This document shows positions 7,765 to 19,100 of a DNA stretch of 64,000 nt, one piece after another. Where the stretch lies: NCBI GenBank assembly GCA_914767885.1, contig CAJZBQ010000008.1, positions 186,001-250,000 of the forward strand, read 5' to 3'. The position numbers and the translations under genes are program-made. Origin of the DNA: Blepharisma stoltei (Eukaryota; Ciliophora; Heterotrichea; Heterotrichida; Blepharismidae). Every line of letters starts with the position of its first letter. The stretch's first letter is position 1. Below the pieces are notes generated by a model, which made no database searches, was not told the DNA's origin, and saw only the letters and a list, made by a program, of their open reading frames with translations.

Positions 7765-10700
7765 ATGGAAGAAGAACCCAAAATAAACTCATTTGACATG
7801 ATAAAAGAACTCCACGAAGAGCACAAATCTCCTTTCGAAAACTCAGAAATCGAAGAAATGCAGAAAAAGCTTAAAATCTCCAGAAAAAAGCAAGAAGACT
7901 TTAAATATAAAAGCGTGCTAAGCCAAGAGCTTATGCAAGAACTTAAGCAAAAGTTCCAAAACTCGTTGAACAAGCTGAACAGCATAGACACTCGTGATGT
8001 GGCTACCAGAGAAGTTCGGCTTTTAATTGAGAGAAACAGTTCAATGGAAGCATTAAAAATTTATATAGGCTGCTTAAGTGAACACAGAAAAGCCAAAAGT
8101 CCTTTGGCAAGAGAACAAGAAGTACTATTGCTAGGGTATATAAGCCAGGTATATGAAGATAGGCTTATTGAGGACAAAAACAGCCCTTTGAGGATACTGG
8201 TTAGGCTTGCTGAGATAATTCAGATGTATTTTAAAGATTTAAATAGAAAAGTCCATGAAGCTGCAGCTATTTCTATGTGTATGATATATACAAAGCCATA
8301 TAAATTTTCATTATAAATATAATAAAATTAATGATTATCAATTAATTTTAAAAATAATACAAATTTTCCCTCCCCAAAAATTCACAACAAATAGTGTTTA
8401 CCTTCATGTTTGAGCCTTTAAATAGCATTTTATTATCAGGAATTGACGTCCAAGCTCAGCAAGCAGCAGCTTTAGTGATTTTTAAATGGGCCGAATTATT
8501 AGTTCAAGAAAAAGATATAGAAATTTTATATGAACTTTTACAGAGGACTATTGGGCTATTTCTGAAACTAAGAGCTGATTTTGCAGATTTAGTCAGTGCT
8601 ATAGGACTTATGATAGAAACTATAGGTTTTCAGGCTATAACAGAAAGTATAATACTACTGCTAAGCAAGCTGATACAGTATTTAAAATGTACAAGCAATT
8701 ATGGACATTTATTGAAAATTGAAGCCTGCCGCTTATTGTACTTCATTTCTGTATATTTAAGAGAAAATGGCGGATTTGAGCTAGAACAAGTCTTTTTTGA
8801 CGTAATAAATGCCCTAAAAGATGTCAGGACTGACAAATTGCCATTAGTCCAAACTTCTGCGAGAGAAGCTTTAAAGGGCTGAGAACTCCTAATTTCTGAG
8901 CCCAAAATTTTAAAAAAATCAGATCTAAAAGACAGCATTGAATTGCCACAAATAAAGCAGCAACCAAAATCAATTTTTCCGAACCATTTCAAAAATATTC
9001 GAAATTTAGTAAAAATCCAAAAAGAAAAATCCCAAAAAGCAAATTTTCCTATAGTTGAAAAAGGCCAAAAATGAGGAATTTCAAAGCATGGGTTTCTTAA
9101 AAGAGGGTCAGGACAATTTTCATATATTGAGTCTGAAGGGGTAGTCGATATAAATAGAGCCTTAGATAAAAGGCCAAGCGTAAAAGAATATTTACAAAAA
9201 AGGATAAATTCAGCCCCGCCAAGAGAAAGTGTTGAAATTTTATTTAAAAAAGACCATCAGTTAAGTGTGTATAAAAGACATGAAGCTATCCAGGAAGAAA
9301 ACATGGACTTATTTGTGGAGGAAAAAATAGCTGGCGATGAAAGAGTAGCTCCATGGAAAAAAGAAGAAGAAAATAAATTCGAAAAACCGATAGAATCGGG
9401 AAATAATTTAAAAAATAGTGGAGAATTTATTATAAGGAAAAAAACTGTGCCTAAAGTACCGGCTACGTTAACTGGGGAAGAAAATCCAAAGGAGCCACAA
9501 GAGGTTTATTTTTTGCATGAAAGGCAAGAGTCTCAGTTTGTGAGCCCTGATGGGTATCAAAAAATGAAGTCACAAAATTCAATTTCAGAATTCAAGCCAA
9601 CTCCAAGCTCCTTGTTAACACATTCAGTTGAGCTGAAAAGCAGTTTAGATGGAGACAGCAAGCTAAAAAATCCTCAAGTTACTCCAGATAGTTCTATTTC
9701 ATATAGTAAATCTGATATAAAAGAAAAAATTGACAGCAGATCAGCTAAAGAAAGCAGTCAAGAACTAGAAAAAAAACCATTAAAAAATGAAATAAATGTA
9801 AAAGAAAGCCTAAGTTCTCCTAGATCAGTGAACCTAGAATCTATTAAAAAAGCAAATCCTGATACAGGCTTGAGAGCTATTAAGTTTGAAGATCCACCTA
9901 TGCATTAGCATTAACATTAGACTTAGGTATTTAAAGTGTTTGCCCTCTTCAGCAGGATGATATAGGCATCGCCCACCCTTTTTAACTCCAAACTGGTGAC
10001 GTCACCAGTCTGGCCCAGAAGGTACCGCACTGGTCGCGCTGATCTCGCTCATAACTTGACTCCTGCGCGTGTTCCGCCTAAGGGTCACCGTCCTCGGGTG
10101 TGTCAAGCAGTAAAACCATATGTCCCTTAAATATCCTGGACCAAGAGGAAATACCCTATGCGATACTCCATATTGGTGTTGCGGATAAAAGCTCACGTGG
10201 AAAACTGAACCCTATAATAATAAAAGCGAGGGAAGGAAGAGTTCTCGAAGAGAGAACTCATTCCGCACTGAGCCATTTTATTATTATGAAGATCCACCTA
10301 TACAAAATGAAGAAATTGGCTCACAAATCTCTAGAGATAATCAATTGCCAATAGAAAAAGCCAAAATAAATGCAGGACTAATATGAAAAGCTTCAGGCAA
10401 TCAAAATTCATCAGAAAAAATTCAGCAAATCGAGTATTTTAAACCTGCACCCAAAGCAAAAAAACTGGAAATACAGCAGCAAAGCCAAATATTTAATTAT
10501 ATTCCTAAAAAACAGGAAAATAAGCAAAAAGATAATAGGCAAGCTGCTGATGGTCTAAAAAACTCAAAAATAAAAGAAAATATAGAATTTTCCCAACAAT
10601 TTATTGACTCTTTAGAAAATATTGAAAAATTTGAGCTGAAAAAATCTTTTATCCACCCTGCTCAATCCGATAATGAAAATATAACTAATTTTAATGAAGC

Positions 10701-11439
10701 TTTTAAAAAAAGCTGCTATGAGCTCCAAGGCCAAATGGAACAAGATTTCGATCTTATGGCTAATAAACTTGGCCAAATTGAAGGAAGAATCGATTCAGCT
10801 CAAGAAGCCCTTTATCTTTTATCAGCTTATAATGAATTATCTAGCAAAGAAGAAGAAATTATCGAAAAAACAAGCCCAAAAGCTATGTGGACCCAAACGT
10901 TAATAAGCACAGAAATCCAGACCTCTTTTATAAATCATTATAAAGAAGAAAACAAGGCAAAAATTTCTCACAAAAATTCTTTAAGTAGTCAAAATTCAAA
11001 TAAATCTATACAAGTAGAACCTACAGAATTTTCTATAGAAAATAAAAACCCTCAAGATATTTTAGCCCGCACATGAAGCAGCACTATTAAGAATTTAGAT
11101 GCTAAAAATGTGAATACAGCTTATAAGTCGATTTTAGACACAGGAGACGATATTTATTTATTGCGGCTTATGCATAAAACAGGCCCATGTTTGCGAAAAT
11201 TTTCAGAAAATACTGCAAGGGCTGTATTAAAAAGACTTGGTCTGATACTAAATTCCAATTTTATTGAAAATATTGGCCTTAACTGGATTCTTGAAAGCAT
11301 TGAGCTTGGGCATATTAAAAGCATCTCTTCTGATGAAAAGGCACAGCTTGTAGAAGCTTTAGACAAAATGAGCTGTATAAATGATGAAGAAGGCCAAATG
11401 GCAAGTGAGCTATCTACCTATATCCAAGCTGATATTTAA
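7765..11439 (+). CDS. TORTIFOLIA1/SPIRAL2-like HEAT-repeat microtubule-associated protein
   Basis: The protein is about 1,055 residues. The N-terminal half is helical and repeat-like, with T-R-D-V-A-T-R-E-V-R early, then armadillo/HEAT-like helices through 8880. A long charged, low-complexity Ser/Lys/Glu linker follows. The C-terminus has D-T-G-D-D-I-Y-L-L-R-L-M followed by K-T-G-P, a pattern typical of the C-terminal domain of plant TORTIFOLIA1/SPIRAL2 proteins, which bind microtubules. The start is ATG 7765 and the stop TAA 11437-11439. TGA reads as Trp at 8880, 9072 and 11075. A 107-bp IES (8285-8391) and a 400-bp SINE-like insert (9899-10298) are removed in frame. The family call rests on the HEAT-plus-C-terminal pattern only; another HEAT-repeat cytoskeletal protein is possible. 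Confidence 0.55.
8285..8391. other. Short TA-bounded eliminated segment (107 bp)
   Basis: AT-rich with in-frame TAA. TA at 8285-8286 and 8392-8393 are both at codon positions 2-3. The join reads C-M-I-V-F-T-F-M in the HEAT-repeat gene. Confidence 0.65.
9899..10298 (-). mobile_element. SINE-like retro-insertion (400 bp), 14-bp target duplication
   Basis: GAAGATCCACCTAT is present on both sides. The left end has the simple tail GCATTAGCATTAACATTA, indicating minus orientation. Read on the minus strand, the 5' end is AATAAAATGGCTCAGTGCGG, whose TGGCTCAGTGCGG resembles a tRNA A box. It is clearly related to 59640-59988 (shared ACTTGACTCC, GTGTTCC and CCATTTTATTATTATGA). TA-to-TA removal restores E-D-P-P-I-Q-N. 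Confidence 0.78.
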
Positions 11440-11736
11440 AGAAATTTTGCAATTAATAATTTAATTAATTTATGAAATAATTGCGAAAAATGTTTATATG
11501 TAATTTAATATAATGGATTTTTATTTTCACTATAGAAATCATGAAATTAATGCTTCCATATAGAGTATAGTATATAACAAACTAGAAATAAATACAAAAA
11601 GTATTATAATTATAAATAAATACATATATATTACATACCTGTGCCTTTCCTCCTATGCAAATTCTTAATACCCAAAATATTTAATTTCCCAAAAATCTAT
11701 CAAAACCTTAAAAATACTTATCTAAATGTGGTTAAC

Positions 11737-12111
11737 TTATTGCTTTGGCTCTTCCAGCTTAATATTAGGAAGCTCTGCAAGATCGAGTGCTTTCAGCAAT
11801 TCCAGAGTTGCAGCATCCACCCTCAATTCTCTAGTGCTAACTACAGATCTCTCAGGAATATAGTCAAGTTTCTTTTCCCTTTCCTCTTCTTGTATTTTCA
11901 ATGAAATTCCTCTGACTGGGCCTTTTTGAATTCTTTTCATGAGATGTGTGGCGTAGCCTGCAATTTTGTTTCGTAAACGTTTGGTTTGGATTACAGCGAC
12001 TTCATCACAGATTCTCTTGTTGATGTGGAAATCAGCAGTCATTCTGGCGTAGAATTTTTCAACGATGGCTCTTGCTGCTTTTTTCACTGTTTTTGTTCTA
12101 ACTCGACCCAT
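11737..12111 (-). CDS. RPS17: 40S ribosomal protein eS17 (RPS17)
   Basis: A complete, uninterrupted 124-residue protein of the small ribosomal subunit. The start [14 protein letters not shown] is the family's invariant beginning. [17 protein letters not shown] and G-P-V-R-G-I-S follow as in other eukaryotes. The tail is slightly shorter than in animals (~135 residues). It has no IES and no intron, unusual in this window. It lies downstream of the MSH2-like gene on the same strand, 239 bases away. Confidence is very high. Confidence 0.97.
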   Translation of the reverse strand: MGRVRTKTVKKAARAIVEKFYARMTADFHINKRICDEVAVIQTKRLRNKIAGYATHLMKRIQKGPVRGISLKIQEEEREKKLDYIPERSVVSTRELRVDAATLELLKALDLAELPNIKLEEPKQ

Positions 12112-12350
12112 CTTGATCCACTAATTATAGCCATTTTATGGGATTTAGAAATTTGAGAGGAAGGTGGAGCTAGGGATTTTGATGGGGTTTTGAAAAGAAA
12201 GGTGACAGGGAAAATAAGGCAGATTTATTATTAGAATATGATTAGATATTTTGGGGCTGGAATAGAAAAGGTTAAGCATTTAGCTCTGCAATTGGGTTTA
12301 TATTGAGAAATTATTATTTATTTACTTCAAAAGAAATATATTAAAAATGC

Positions 12351-14271
12351 TTAAACAAATTCATAAGCTTCCCTTACAAAATCCAAGCTCAAGTACCCAA
12401 CTCTTTCATATTTTTCAAAAAGCTCCCTTACTTCTTCAGTCGGCGGCTCCATATACTGCTTATAGTCCTCAGCCAACTTGATTATTTCTTCATTCATCCC
12501 CGCTAATTTCGCACATTCTAACCCAAAGGACCATGACATCGGTGCAGGAATAATTTTATAAAGCATCAGAATATTTCCTTGAGAAATCTTTATATCAGTA
12601 TGCAAATTTTTTATTTTAGGATGTTGCAAGCTTGATAACTCTGAAAAATGTGTCGCGAATAGGGTAATGCAGCCAATTTCGGCCAATTCTTGTACGAAGC
12701 CCCAAGCCAAGCCTAATCCTTCATTCGTAGACGTTCCTCTCCCTAACTCATCTATAAGGACTAGTGATTTCTTTGTAACAGTTTCAAATAGTTTGGCCAT
12801 ATCTTTCATTTCTGCCATAAAGGTAGAAATCCCCATAAGGCAGTTGTCTTCAGCTCCTATTCGTGTAATAATTCTATCAAAAATAGGAATATGGGCTGAG
12901 GAGCATGGGACAAAGCAGCCACAATGGGCCATTATGCAGCATAAGCCGATTTGTTTTAGATATGTCGTTTTGCCGCCCATATTTGGTCCTGTGATGATGG
13001 CGATACTTTGATTAGAAATTTCAAAATCAGCGTCGTTAGGAATACAGGTTGTCATCCTTTCCAAGCTTGGGTGTCTGGAATCTTTTAATGATGATATACC
13101 ATTTTTAATGATTTTTATTTTTTTTTAATTATAATTGCATCATATACAAATTTAGAAAAATTGAGATAAATACCCAGAATCATTCAAAATTGGCCTTGTA
13201 TATTGTTCTGGTGCTTTTAAAGCTACATATGCGAAGGACAATATTGCATCAAGCTCACTAATAACATCAGCCATATCAACTAAAACTGGTAAATAGCTTG
13301 ACACAAATTCAATAATTTTATCTACCAGCTGCACCTGCTTTATTTGAAATTCTTCACTTAAGCTTTCTTTTCTTTGGCAGCATTTTTTCAGGTCAATGCA
13401 TGTAAGTGTAACTGTATTCTGCTTATGAGAAACAATTATATATCTATCATCAGGATTTTCTCTTATCCTAACTAATATATTTTTTTTTTTAAAATAATTA
13501 TTTTAAATAATTTTTTTTTATTAAATTAATAAGGGAAGTTAATGATATATGAATTTCTTTTTTATTCCCTTCAAGAAGCCACATTGACGTCTGAGATGGG
13601 ACAAGCTTAAGTTCTTTGCTTAATCCAAGGTCTTTTGTGGCTTTAATTCTGCAGTTTTCTATGTCTTTTTCTACTGCTTTAATTTCTTCATGAATTTCTT
13701 TAAGCTCTGGGCTGAAATTAGGGTTGACCCTATAGTCTTGGTCCATGCTGCTGTGCTCTAAGTCAATCCCTTTTTCTACAAGCTCTATTAGGTTAGAAAA
13801 TTGTTCTTTTCCAGCTGCAAAATTTTCTTTATAATATAAAGAATGCTGCAGGATAAGGTTCGCAATTGCCATGAAGTCTTGGGCGAAATGATAAAATCGG
13901 ACGCAATCTTCAAGATTGGCGCCCTTTTTGCCTTGGCAGAATTTATTAAATTTGCTGATAAGGGAATCGAGATCTGGGACTTTTTTTAAGGCTATTTGTA
14001 AGTCAGTAAGGAGGGCTTGGGAATTATAGAAAAATTCGACTTTATCGAGCCTTTGAGATATTAAGGGTATATCGATTAAAGGGTTTTCAACCCACTGATG
14101 GAGGAGTTTGGAGCCTTTTGGAGTTTTGCAGCAGTCTAGCAATTTAATTAGAGAAATTTCTTCTTGGGTAAACAAATTCAAAGCAGTTTTGCAGTCTGAA
14201 ATATCAAGTGCTTCTGCAGAGCTCATTTTTATATATATTTTTGATTTAATAGTGGGTTTGACTGACTCCAC
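12351..14271 (-). CDS. MSH2-like mismatch repair MutS homologue lacking its N-terminal domains
   Basis: About 599 residues after removing two IESs. Present are the MutS core (A-L-N-L-F, then C-K-T-P-K-G-S-K-L-L and A-N-L-E-D-C), the lever and clamp, and a complete ATPase: Walker A T-G-P-N-M-G-G-K-T-T-Y, Walker B L-V-L-I-D-E-L-G-R-G-T-S-T and A-T-H-F. Sequence is closest to MSH2. Missing are the mismatch-binding and connector domains (about 300 residues). Upstream of the open frame there is only a degenerate family 3 MITE and then the divergently transcribed TBC gene. The frame has no clear ATG at its 5' edge; the first ATG is at about 14226. It may be a truncated paralogue, a broken copy, or a germline rearrangement. 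Confidence 0.82.
13095..13166. other. Short TA-bounded eliminated segment (72 bp) in the MSH2-like gene
   Basis: AT-rich with stops in frame on the minus strand. TA at 13095-13096 and 13167-13168. The join reads S-G-Y-L-S-S-L-K-D-S-R-H-P, matching the conserved L-K-x-S-R-H-P of MSH2. That family constraint fixes the frame. Confidence 0.75.
13473..13521. other. Short TA-bounded eliminated segment (49 bp) in the MSH2-like gene
   Basis: A-rich/T-rich tract with TAA in frame on the minus strand. TA at 13473-13474 and 13522-13523. The join reads S-L-I-N-L-V-R-I-R-E-N. Since 49 is not a multiple of 3, it also corrects the frame shift between the two coding blocks. Confidence 0.75.
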
Positions 14272-14577
14272 TTTAAATTAGAACAAAAAATATTCCCAAT
14301 TTAAAGGGCGTCATTTTTTTTACAAATTAAAAAAAATATAAATTGATCCCGATATTTTTAAGATGAATTAATTCAAAATATTAATTAATCCAATGTGATA
14401 GCTGTTTAAATAATATTCTACTGAATTTTCCAGTTAAATTAGGTCAAAACTAATTTTATATAAGTAGTAGTATTTTTACCTATAAAAATTTCTTATTGAA
14501 AAAAATTGTTCTAAATTTAAGTGTTTAAAGTACATAAAATGGATGCTTTGTTCAATTTAAAGGGGGAGTGAGAAAAA
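14259..14577. mobile_element. Degenerate MITE family 3 between the MSH2-like and TBC genes
   Basis: This fills most of the 467-bp intergenic stretch. The left end ACTCCACTTTAAATTAGAAC and the right end TTTGTTCAATTTAAAGGGGG are inverted repeats, with a second AATTTAAAGGG near 14300. The outer TA is not obvious at either side, so it may be immobile or unexcised. It abuts the truncated 5' edge of the MSH2-like frame. Confidence 0.55.
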
Positions 14578-14738
14578 TTGAAAATTAATTAAATATTTTT
14601 AATTCCTGGATCATTTTCAAGTTTCTATATTAAACTTCACGAAAAAAAATTGATTAATAAAATAAACTTTAGGGCAAAGTCTCTGTTTCATTTTTGCTCT
14701 AATTTGCTGCTCTATTTATTTTTACACTTTAGCTAATT

Positions 14739-16167
14739 ATGTCTGATAGGGGCGATTTATCTTTAAATTTCAAAGAGTCTGAAAATCAATTTGACGAAGA
14801 AACAATAATTCTGTACAACAAATTTCTAAGAAGTCCTCAATCTTTAAGCACCCTAGAAAGGAATTATTTACTTGCAGGATTACTAGAAAACTATGGAGAT
14901 CTTAAATTAATTAAAACTCTATGCTGCTACACAATTGGTGACAACAATCTAAGAGCTTTTATATGAAAACGATTTTTAAAATATATGCCTTTTGATAACC
15001 AAAGATCTGAAGAAATTTCAGAAATTCGGAAAATGCTTTATAACAGCTATGTCAAAGATATTTATTTGGAAAGTCCTTTGAAAGAAGACGTTATCAGATG
15101 CATAGAGCTGGATATCCCAAGAACTATTAATTTCCCTTTGATAAATAATCAAAATGCAAAGGAGGCTTTCAAAAGACTTTTATACATTTTATGTATGAAA
15201 CACAAAAACGCTGACCCTCCTTTAAATTTAACAAAAATTCTGCCCTACAATAAAGGGTGGTTAGTTTTTTTTAAATAAAAAATAAATGTTTAATTTTTTT
15301 CATGAAGGATTAATTTAAAAATTTAATCAATTCAGTATGAAAATGGTTTAAATAATATTTTATTTGCACTTCTTCCATTAAATTAGGAAAAGATTGATAT
15401 ATAAATTAGTCTTTACTCATTTAAAATTCAAAATATTGTTTCTATATAATGATGCTATGGACCAATAAATGGAAATTTTACCAATATTCTGTTCAAATTT
15501 TAAGAGGAGTGAGTATCAATCTGGATTTACCTTTTTATGTGTGCCATTATTTGTAGCTTATTTATCAAGCTATGATGCAAACCAGCAGAACCTATCAGAT
15601 GATATTATATTTCAATTAGAAGTGGATGTATTTTATTCACTTATTGCATTAATCAAAAAAGGATATTTTTAATTAACTTTATTCTAGTAATTTAGTACTA
15701 TTATTAATAACTAATAAATTATTTTACTAAAAAAATTCACATTTTTTGCTAAATGAGTTAGCGAAATTTTTAAAGAAAACCCATGAATTTCTAGTAATAA
15801 TTTTCTCCAACAAGAACTTGACGAATTCAGTTCATATATCAAATTATACGACCAAGATCTAGATGAGCATTTATCTTCAAACGAAATCCAAGCCAATTTC
15901 TACGCATATAGATGGCTAAAATGCTTATTTACTCTCGATTTCCCAGTTCAATTTATTCTAAAAGTCTGGGACGTTCTCATAAGTTGTGACGAAGGTTTCA
16001 GATTTTCCATAAAAATCGCAGCCGCAGTCCTACTAAAATTCAGAGAAAATCTTCTTTCCAGCCCAGACATGGCCCAAATTTTGACATCAATTTCCAATAT
16101 AAAAAATTACAATTGGACTGACAATGAAATCGAAATGGTAATTAGCCACGCGTTTATGCTTAATTAG
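14739..16167 (+). CDS. TBC-domain (Rab GTPase-activating-type) protein
   Basis: About 360 residues after removing two IESs. TBC landmarks are R-A-F-I-W-K-R-F-L (with Trp from TGA at 14964), Y-V-K-D-I-Y, V-I-R-C-I-E-L-D-I-P-R-T with the catalytic Arg, and Y-R-W-L-K-C-L-F-T-L-D-F-P then K-V-W-D-V-L-I. TBC proteins speed GTP hydrolysis by Rab GTPases in membrane traffic. The usual Y-x-Q-G glutamine-finger motif is replaced by P-Y-Q-S-G-F after IES removal, so catalysis may be altered. The start ATG is at 14739 and the stop TAG at 16165-16167, 10 bases before the 3' end of the convergent channel gene. Confidence 0.82.
15246..15513. mobile_element. TA-bounded eliminated segment (268 bp), probably family 3 derived
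   Basis: Its right end (TTCAAATTTTAAGAGGAGTG) resembles the end of the family 3 element at 17766-18042, and the inside shares ATTAAATTAGG. TA at 15246-15247 and 15514-15515. The join reads K-I-L-P-Y-Q-S-G-F-T-F in the TBC gene. Confidence 0.6.
15650..15727. other. Short TA-bounded eliminated segment (78 bp) in the TBC gene
   Basis: AT-rich with in-frame TAA. TAs at 15650-15651 and 15728-15729 share phase. The join gives I-A-L-K-K-F-T-F-F-A-K-W. Confidence 0.55.
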
Positions 16168-16176
16168 TTATTAAAA

Positions 16177-19100
16177 TTATTCCATACTAGTTACCCAGCT
16201 AATATTTGTTTGTTTTTCTGTATTCGCCCTCACAATATCATGAGCAGCATCATTCAGACTTACAAGCACTGGTTTATATATAGGATTCATCATAATATCA
16301 TATGATGGGATTCCATGCTCTTTAATTTCTTGATAATTTTCTTTATAAGTCCCTTGGTCTTCTCTTATTTGTTCATCTCCAATTTGGGCTATTGTCGTTT
16401 TGAATTTTGAGATTTCATTTATGGTTGCATGCTTTTTTGGCGAGATATTGCCCTTGTAAGATATTTGACCGAAAATTGAGGGGTTTTCTGCTAACAAGAA
16501 AAAATATTTATACAAAAATTTCCTGAAAAAAATGTCTCATAAGCAAAAATTTCCAATCAAATAGCATGGAGACTTTATTTATCACTATTAAAGATACTAA
16601 AACAATGACAACTAAAGAAATTAATGTCATATTTAATATCCCAGAATTCATAGAAATTCTTTCGCCTAGAGAATTATGGTCAGGATTAAGCTCGCCTGAG
16701 CTATTTATATAGACAGTGTCAGGGAAAATTTCATCAGCTCCATACATATAGAGAGAAAACGCACAGTGTAGTAATATTGCATATGGCATGCAGCTTTAAA
16801 AGAAAAATATGAGCCAAAGATGGAAATAGCTCGGCCGATCCACTTTTTTTGATTAATTTTTCGACACAGGTGAGATTTTTGCTCCTTAGCCGAGAAGCTT
16901 TTCCTCCTGCTAAGCTATCGGGTCAATGGACCTTAATCTTCTGTGATAGGATGGCGATATGAATTTGCATCAAGGAGTATTGGACTAAGACTAAGTAATG
17001 TAGGCTACCCAAGTCTCTGCGCGATTTAAAATCAGCAGAGAGGTGAATCGTCAAAGGTAAGATGGAAGCAAGTCCGCCTTCGTCGGACCCAATAGAGAGA
17101 TGCAAGTTAATTGAGTGTAATCGCATTGAGGACAGTGCTCAGATGAAAAAACTGGTATTAGATATGAAGATAAACTTGATTCCGCCATGGTCTTAAAACA
17201 TTTAAATGTAAAGGCTAAGACTAAGGCATGTAGCTTTGGAATTTGTTATTAATTTGGTTAGAATATAGCGGTGGCGCCCTATAATATCTCAAAATAAGGA
17301 ATTTATCAGTCCAATAAGCAAAAAATAAAGTAAAAAAACAAATGATATTTAATAGAGGAATTCCTCCAGAATATAAAAAACAGGTAAAAATGGTATTTAA
17401 AATCTGAGCGACCCTTACAGAAAGCTGGAATTCGGGGCCTGCATAAAGGCTGTTCAGCTCATGCTGCATTTTGTAAAATTTATAAAAGTATCTTCTTTTT
17501 ATGATATTTATAGGGTATAAAATAAATAATGTCACAAAATGAGGAGACGCCACCCCAATGAACATTGTTATTAATATAGTCGACCCCACCTTTGTGTACC
17601 AGTCCCTAGAAAAATCTGAATAATCCCCATTAAATAAATAATCCTTGAATGCTAAATCTTTTACAAATACGAGGTCTTTGAAATTTGCGTTTACCATTAG
17701 AGTAATTATTGAGGTATTGAAAAATAATACAAAAAATAGTTTGTTCATAATAGAAAGTTGCTCTTTACTCCTCCTTTGAATTTGATATGATGTTTTTGCT
17801 CCAATTTTAATGGAAATTAATTTTTTCCAAAAACAAATTATACTTTATCGGCTCAAATTCAAAATTAAAATAAATTATAGGTAAATTTTCGATTTTTGTC
17901 ACATTAAATTAGGTATCAAAGGTATTTTAATATAAATTACTATTTGTATATATAAAAAAAATTGTTTTTGAAATTTAAATGGGTAATTTACTCAAAAAAT
18001 AGAAATTTCACCAATATTTTGTTTCAATTTAAAGGGGAGAGATAGTCCAAGTCGAAGCTCTTTCGTACTTGGAAAGCCAGCTTAAAGTCCATTTGAGTAT
18101 ATAATTAATAGCAATAATCCCTAGACTTGCAAAAACTCTTACAGTTGTAGCGACTCTGAATTGTGAAATGTAGTCACTGCAATAGTCATTATATTCAGAG
18201 TCGTCCAATAATTTAGAAAATTTTTGCTGCATATCCCTCATTGCCTTTTTTTAGACATCTTAGATTCTAAAGAAAAGCAGCTTTAAATATGGTATTTTTC
18301 TGTCTTAAAAGTAAAAATTTGTAAAAGAATTTGTTAATTTTCTTTTTTTTTACCAAAAAATATTGTTTTTTTAGCCATTTTTCATTTTGATGTCATATAT
18401 AATTTATTAGAAAAAGAAATATAAAAAGCTCTCAGAAAAATATCAATTTATAATCAGAAGAAAAAAGGAATTTATTTATGAGAAAGCTCCAGGGATAATA
18501 AATCTTGATATTTTTCCCAAAATAATCCATATGAGGGCCTGTTCTATACACCAACAATAAACTTGTGTATCACTCTTATAATTTTTTTCTGCATACTCTA
18601 ACGTCGCTTCAACATCAATTTTTTTCGCACAAGTTTGATCACTTGGCAATAAATTTTCTTCAGCTTGTATCACACAAATTAATATGATAGATCCAATCAT
18701 GATTCCTATAGCAATTGCTATAATAATTGCTCTTCGAATTTGCCTATTCCAATGACTGTATTCTAAATTTTCCCATTTAATATTAGATGGCTCAACTGTC
18801 GGTTTTACTACCAATGTATGGAAACCTCTAAATTTAAGCTCTTTTGGCTGCAGATTTTTTCTGCAGAGCTTAAGCTTATTGCTGTATGCTTTTAGACACT
18901 TTTTCCTTGAATTTACGTCATTGAATACTAAATAAGCTCTATCAACGATCAAGTCTTCATTGGTTGCTTGAGCTTCTTTCCGTTTTATCTGTAAATTTTC
19001 GTCGAAATTTTTGATTTTTTCTTGAATTTCTTTAAGTTTTATTTCTTGGGATGGGTCTTTTTTTGACATTAATTTGTAGTAGCCTTCTTGAAAGCTCAGT

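Noticed and set aside
8880-8882. TGA codons as true stops that end many short genes
   Set aside because: They fall at conserved Trp positions (MYB repeats, TBC domain) and inside otherwise continuous proteins.
16490-16545. Intron in the channel gene
   Set aside because: No GT…AG pair of 15 or 16 nt restores frame there. A 31-bp TA-bounded removal does.
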